NCBI GenBank assembly: GCA_964444825.1
Contig: CAYUIS010000178.1
Location: 1 to 8,679, forward strand
Reading direction: 5' to 3'
Source of the DNA: CAYUIS01 sp964444825
GTDB lineage: Bacteria; Chloroflexota; Anaerolineae; B4-G1
DNA length: 8,679 nt
Part shown: positions 7,476 to 8,679 of the stretch, in pieces
Layout: each line of letters opens with the position of its first letter
How positions within the stretch are numbered: the stretch's first letter is position 1
Notes under the pieces: generated by a model
Told to the model about the DNA's origin: nothing
Databases searched by the model: none
Seen by the model: only the letters and a program-made list of their open reading frames with translations
Made by a program: the position numbers and the translations under genes

Positions 7476-7627
7476 CCGGCAGGGTTTGACCTTTTCCCGC
7501 ACTTGCCGTAAAATCCCTCACAAGATCACACTTCCCCGAAAACGGCCAGGATGGGGCTATCACACAACGGCCTCCACAACTACAACGCTGAAAGTGGTCC
7601 AGAAGGATTCCGTATACTCACTGGTTA
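7476..7627 (+). repeat. Promoter/leader repeat, copy 3
   Basis: The left 41 bases match copy 2 with two differences. The remainder, through GATCAC (7524-7529), GGATGGGGCTATCACA, TACAACGCTGAA (7581-7592) and GATTCCGTATACTC, matches copy 1 to about 7627. Copy 1 leads to a large gene, but here no substantial gene follows. Confidence 0.75.
7486..7514 (+). promoter_or_regulatory. Sigma-70-type promoter, orphan copy
   Basis: TTGACC (7486-7491), a 17-bp spacer and TAAAAT (7509-7514), one mismatch per hexamer. It is the third member of the repeated promoter set. It would transcribe the copy-3 leader and the short frame ending at 7701. Confidence 0.6.
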
Positions 7628-7701
7628 GCCCGCATGAGCGTCACTGCATAGAAAAGTTGATCGATGTGTTTAAAGTAGCGGCTCGTGAGCTTTTGAAATA
7701 A
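7594..7701 (+). CDS. Short orphan frame, possible gene remnant
   Basis: From a GTG at 7594 the frame encodes 35 aa ending in an amphipathic, probably helical stretch (HERHCIEKLIDVFKVAARELLK region). I do not recognise it. There is no clear ribosome binding site, and the start overlaps the conserved repeat (copy 1 has a stop codon in the equivalent place). By analogy with copy 1, a gene start would be expected near 7660, but the ATGs at 7634 and 7664 give only five and four codons. Most likely a 3' remnant of a lost gene or a chance frame. Confidence 0.2.
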   Translation: MVQKDSVYSLVSPHERHCIEKLIDVFKVAARELLK

Positions 7702-7719
7702 CTTTAGGCAATCATACGA

Positions 7720-7748
7720 TTGACACACAGATACCCCAGTGATAATAT
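7720..7748 (+). promoter_or_regulatory. Strong promoter of the DUF4256 gene
   Basis: A perfect -35 TTGACA (7720-7725), a 17-bp spacer and TAATAT (7743-7748) with an extended -10 TG at 7740-7741. This is the best match to the sigma-70 consensus in the window. Transcription would start near 7755, at the left edge of the inserted repeat element, so the mRNA leader would contain that element. Confidence 0.7.
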
Positions 7749-7749
7749 A

Positions 7750-7757
7750 AAAGTATG
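7750..7757. repeat. Left putative target-site duplication
   Basis: AAAGTATG here and AAAGCATG at 7939-7946 flank the inverted ends of the MITE-like element exactly and agree at 7 of 8 bases. This is the expected trace of an insertion with 8-bp duplication and one later substitution. Confidence 0.5.
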
Positions 7758-7938
7758 GTAACTACTCAGCCAGGATGGTTTCTTCCCGTCATTGCGAGGA
7801 GCGGAGCGACACTGTCCTGTGCGGACAGTACAGGGCGAAGCAATCTCCACCTCGGAAATTGGAGATTGCTTCCCTTCGCTTCGCTCTGGGCAGGCTGCCG
7901 CAAAAAGCGCGGCTCGCAATGACAGGCTGAGCAGTTAC
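7758..7938. mobile_element. 181-bp MITE-like element with GTAA ends
   Basis: The left end GTAACTACTCAGCC (7758-7771) is the reverse complement of the right end GGCTGAGCAGTTAC (7925-7938) with one mismatch in 14. Flanking 8-mers (7750-7757, 7939-7946) look like a target-site duplication. There is no transposase; short frames inside it are translations of the palindrome. Ends beginning GTAA and 8-bp duplications are characteristic of the IS66 family, so a non-autonomous IS66-type derivative is a reasonable inference, not proven. It sits between the strong promoter and the coding start of the DUF4256 gene. Confidence 0.6.
7788..7923. repeat. GTCATTGCGAG palindromic dispersed repeat
   Basis: GTCATTGCGAG (7788-7798) and CTCGCAATGAC (7913-7923) are perfect inverted ends, and GAAGCAATCTCC (7837-7848) and GGAGATTGCTTC (7861-7872) form a perfect 12-bp inner stem around a 12-nt loop. 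The left arm carries an additional hairpin, ACTGTCC-TGTGC-GGACAGT (7811-7829). I recall the GTCATTGCGAGGAGCG...GAAGCAATC pattern as a widespread multi-copy repeat in several bacterial phyla, including Chloroflexota. As RNA it would fold into one long branched hairpin. Confidence 0.75.
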
Positions 7939-7946
7939 AAAGCATG
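7939..7946. repeat. Right putative target-site duplication
   Basis: AAAGCATG, the partner of AAAGTATG at 7750-7757 (7 of 8 identical), directly abuts the right inverted end of the MITE-like element. Confidence 0.5.
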
Positions 7947-7980
7947 AACAACAGGAATAGCGACAAAAAGGAGTCAATTC

Positions 7981-8595
7981 ATGGCAAAAAGATCATCGAA
8001 AGGTAATGGTCATCCTATTCCAAAAATTGAGATAAACTTGGAATTGTCACCAGAACAGGGTGAAGAACTACTCAAAACATTGAAAGTTCGTTTTGAGGAA
8101 AACATGAACCGCCACAAAGGTCTTGAATGGCCCAAAATACAAGCAAAACTGGAAGCTCATCCTGAAAAACTGTCGTCACTTAATGCAATGGAAAGCACTG
8201 GCGGTGAACCGGATGTTGTTGGTGATGATAAAAAGACGGGCGAATACATTTTTACTGATTGTTCAGCGGAAAGTCCTATAGGCCGCAGAAGTGTCTGTTA
8301 CGACGGAGAAGGGCAGGAAGAAAGAGAAAAGAAAGGTGTTCACCCAGCCGGTAACGCTATTGATATCGCAGCCGCCATGGGTATCGAGCTTTTGAATGAA
8401 GACCAATATCGAGAGTTGCAGAAACTTGGAGAATTTGATACCAAGACCTCGAGCTGGATACAAACACCACCTGATATTAGAAAACTTGGTGGCGCCATCT
8501 TTGCTGATCGTCGCTTCGACCGTGTCTTCGTGTATCACAATAGCGCGCCATCTTTCTATGCCGGCAGGGGATTCCGTGGCTCGCTAAGGGTCTGA
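7981..8595 (+). CDS. DUF4256 family protein
   Basis: The protein is 204 aa with a start set by AAGGAG (7968-7973), 7 nt before the ATG. I recognise the DUF4256 family from its signature blocks: SPEQGEELLKTLKVRFEENM (23-42), NRHKGLEW (43-50), TGGEPDVVG (73-81), the DCSAESPIGRRSVCYD block (93-108), AIDIAAAMGIELL (mid-protein), and the C-terminal VYHNSAPSFYAGRGFRGSLRV region ending FRGSLRV (198-204). Length and both ends are as in the family, so it is intact; residues 1-20 are a variable lead-in. It is predicted cytoplasmic, with no signal or membrane segment, and its biochemical function is unknown. Its DNA is AT-richer than the surface-protein operon (23 of 60 G+C at 8041-8100 against 40 of 60 at 4141-4200), which suggests separate, possibly horizontal, origin. 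The strong promoter at 7720-7748 probably drives it through the intervening repeat element. Confidence 0.88.
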   Translation: MAKRSSKGNGHPIPKIEINLELSPEQGEELLKTLKVRFEENMNRHKGLEWPKIQAKLEAHPEKLSSLNAMESTGGEPDVVGDDKKTGEYIFTDCSAESPIGRRSVCYDGEGQEEREKKGVHPAGNAIDIAAAMGIELLNEDQYRELQKLGEFDTKTSSWIQTPPDIRKLGGAIFADRRFDRVFVYHNSAPSFYAGRGFRGSLRV

Positions 8596-8679
8596 ATTCT
8601 GGACAGAAGATGAATCGAGACTTTTTTTGATCACCCCGAGCATGGTGATAATGGCGAGAGATTGGCCAATTTGAAGGCT
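8596..8679. other. Window end, no gene seen
   Basis: A T7 run (8622-8628) is preceded by only a very weak stem (TTCT/AGAA near 8597-8608), and an ATCACC/GGTGAT inverted repeat (8630-8635, 8644-8649) follows the T-run, not precedes it. ATGs here lead to frames of ten codons or fewer. Confidence 0.4.

Noticed and set aside
7486..7593. Upstream TTG start for the short frame ending at 7701
   Set aside because: The TTG is the -35 box of promoter copy 3, so it would not be transcribed from that promoter; the leader part of the frame is conserved as DNA, not as protein.
20..7627. CRISPR array or phage-type repeat system
   Set aside because: The three module copies are far apart, longer than CRISPR repeats, and lie in promoters; no cas-like genes are present.
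7704..7977. Three minus-strand frames of 62-71 codons
   Set aside because: They translate the GTCATTGCGAG palindrome; peptides such as CPERSEGKQS are familiar artefacts of this repeat and not proteins.
8597..8649. Intrinsic terminator after the DUF4256 gene
   Set aside because: The T-run (8622-8628) has no adequate stem before it, and the clear inverted repeat comes after it; on the minus strand the run would be A, not T.

Overview
The window looks like chromosomal accessory DNA of an uncultured or little-studied Chloroflexota (Anaerolineae-like) bacterium. The two large genes encode secreted proteins with LVIVD propeller, beta-helix and Ig/FN3 domains, and both end in a (V/L)YLPLV(L/I)R tail, a C-terminus I associate with Chloroflexota extracellular proteins. 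The GC-rich coding style and the GC-rich dispersed intergenic repeats fit this. The lineage is inferred from gene style; no rRNA or other taxonomic marker is present.

Layout. Positions 1-191 are a leader with a near-consensus sigma-70 promoter. Positions 225-2486 encode a 753-aa secreted double beta-propeller protein, and 2503-6711 a 1402-aa secreted FN3/beta-helix/Big_1/FN3 protein. The two are 16 nt apart on the same strand and form a probable operon. Positions 6712-6902 hold two GC-rich hairpins and a second copy of the promoter/leader repeat. Positions 6903-7208 encode a small protein in which the first residues of a BrnT-type toxin are joined in frame to a complete ribbon-helix-helix-type antitoxin. 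Positions 7209-7980 are mostly non-coding: hairpins, a third promoter/leader copy followed only by a 35-codon orphan frame, a very strong promoter, and a 181-bp MITE-like element. Positions 7981-8595 encode an intact DUF4256 protein in visibly AT-richer DNA. Positions 8596-8679 show no gene.

How it fits together. The first two proteins are probably co-expressed cell-surface or extracellular structural/binding proteins sharing one C-terminal signal. The right half is a patchwork. A promoter-plus-leader module occurs three times (upstream of the operon, the antitoxin and an orphan site) with fixed internal spacing. The MITE appears to have landed at the transcription start of the DUF4256 gene: an 8-bp near-perfect direct repeat and 14-bp inverted ends bound it. 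If so, that mRNA now starts with a long hairpin. The most notable observations are the repeated promoter module, this insertion, and the toxin-remnant/antitoxin fusion. I see no complete new defence or biosynthetic system.
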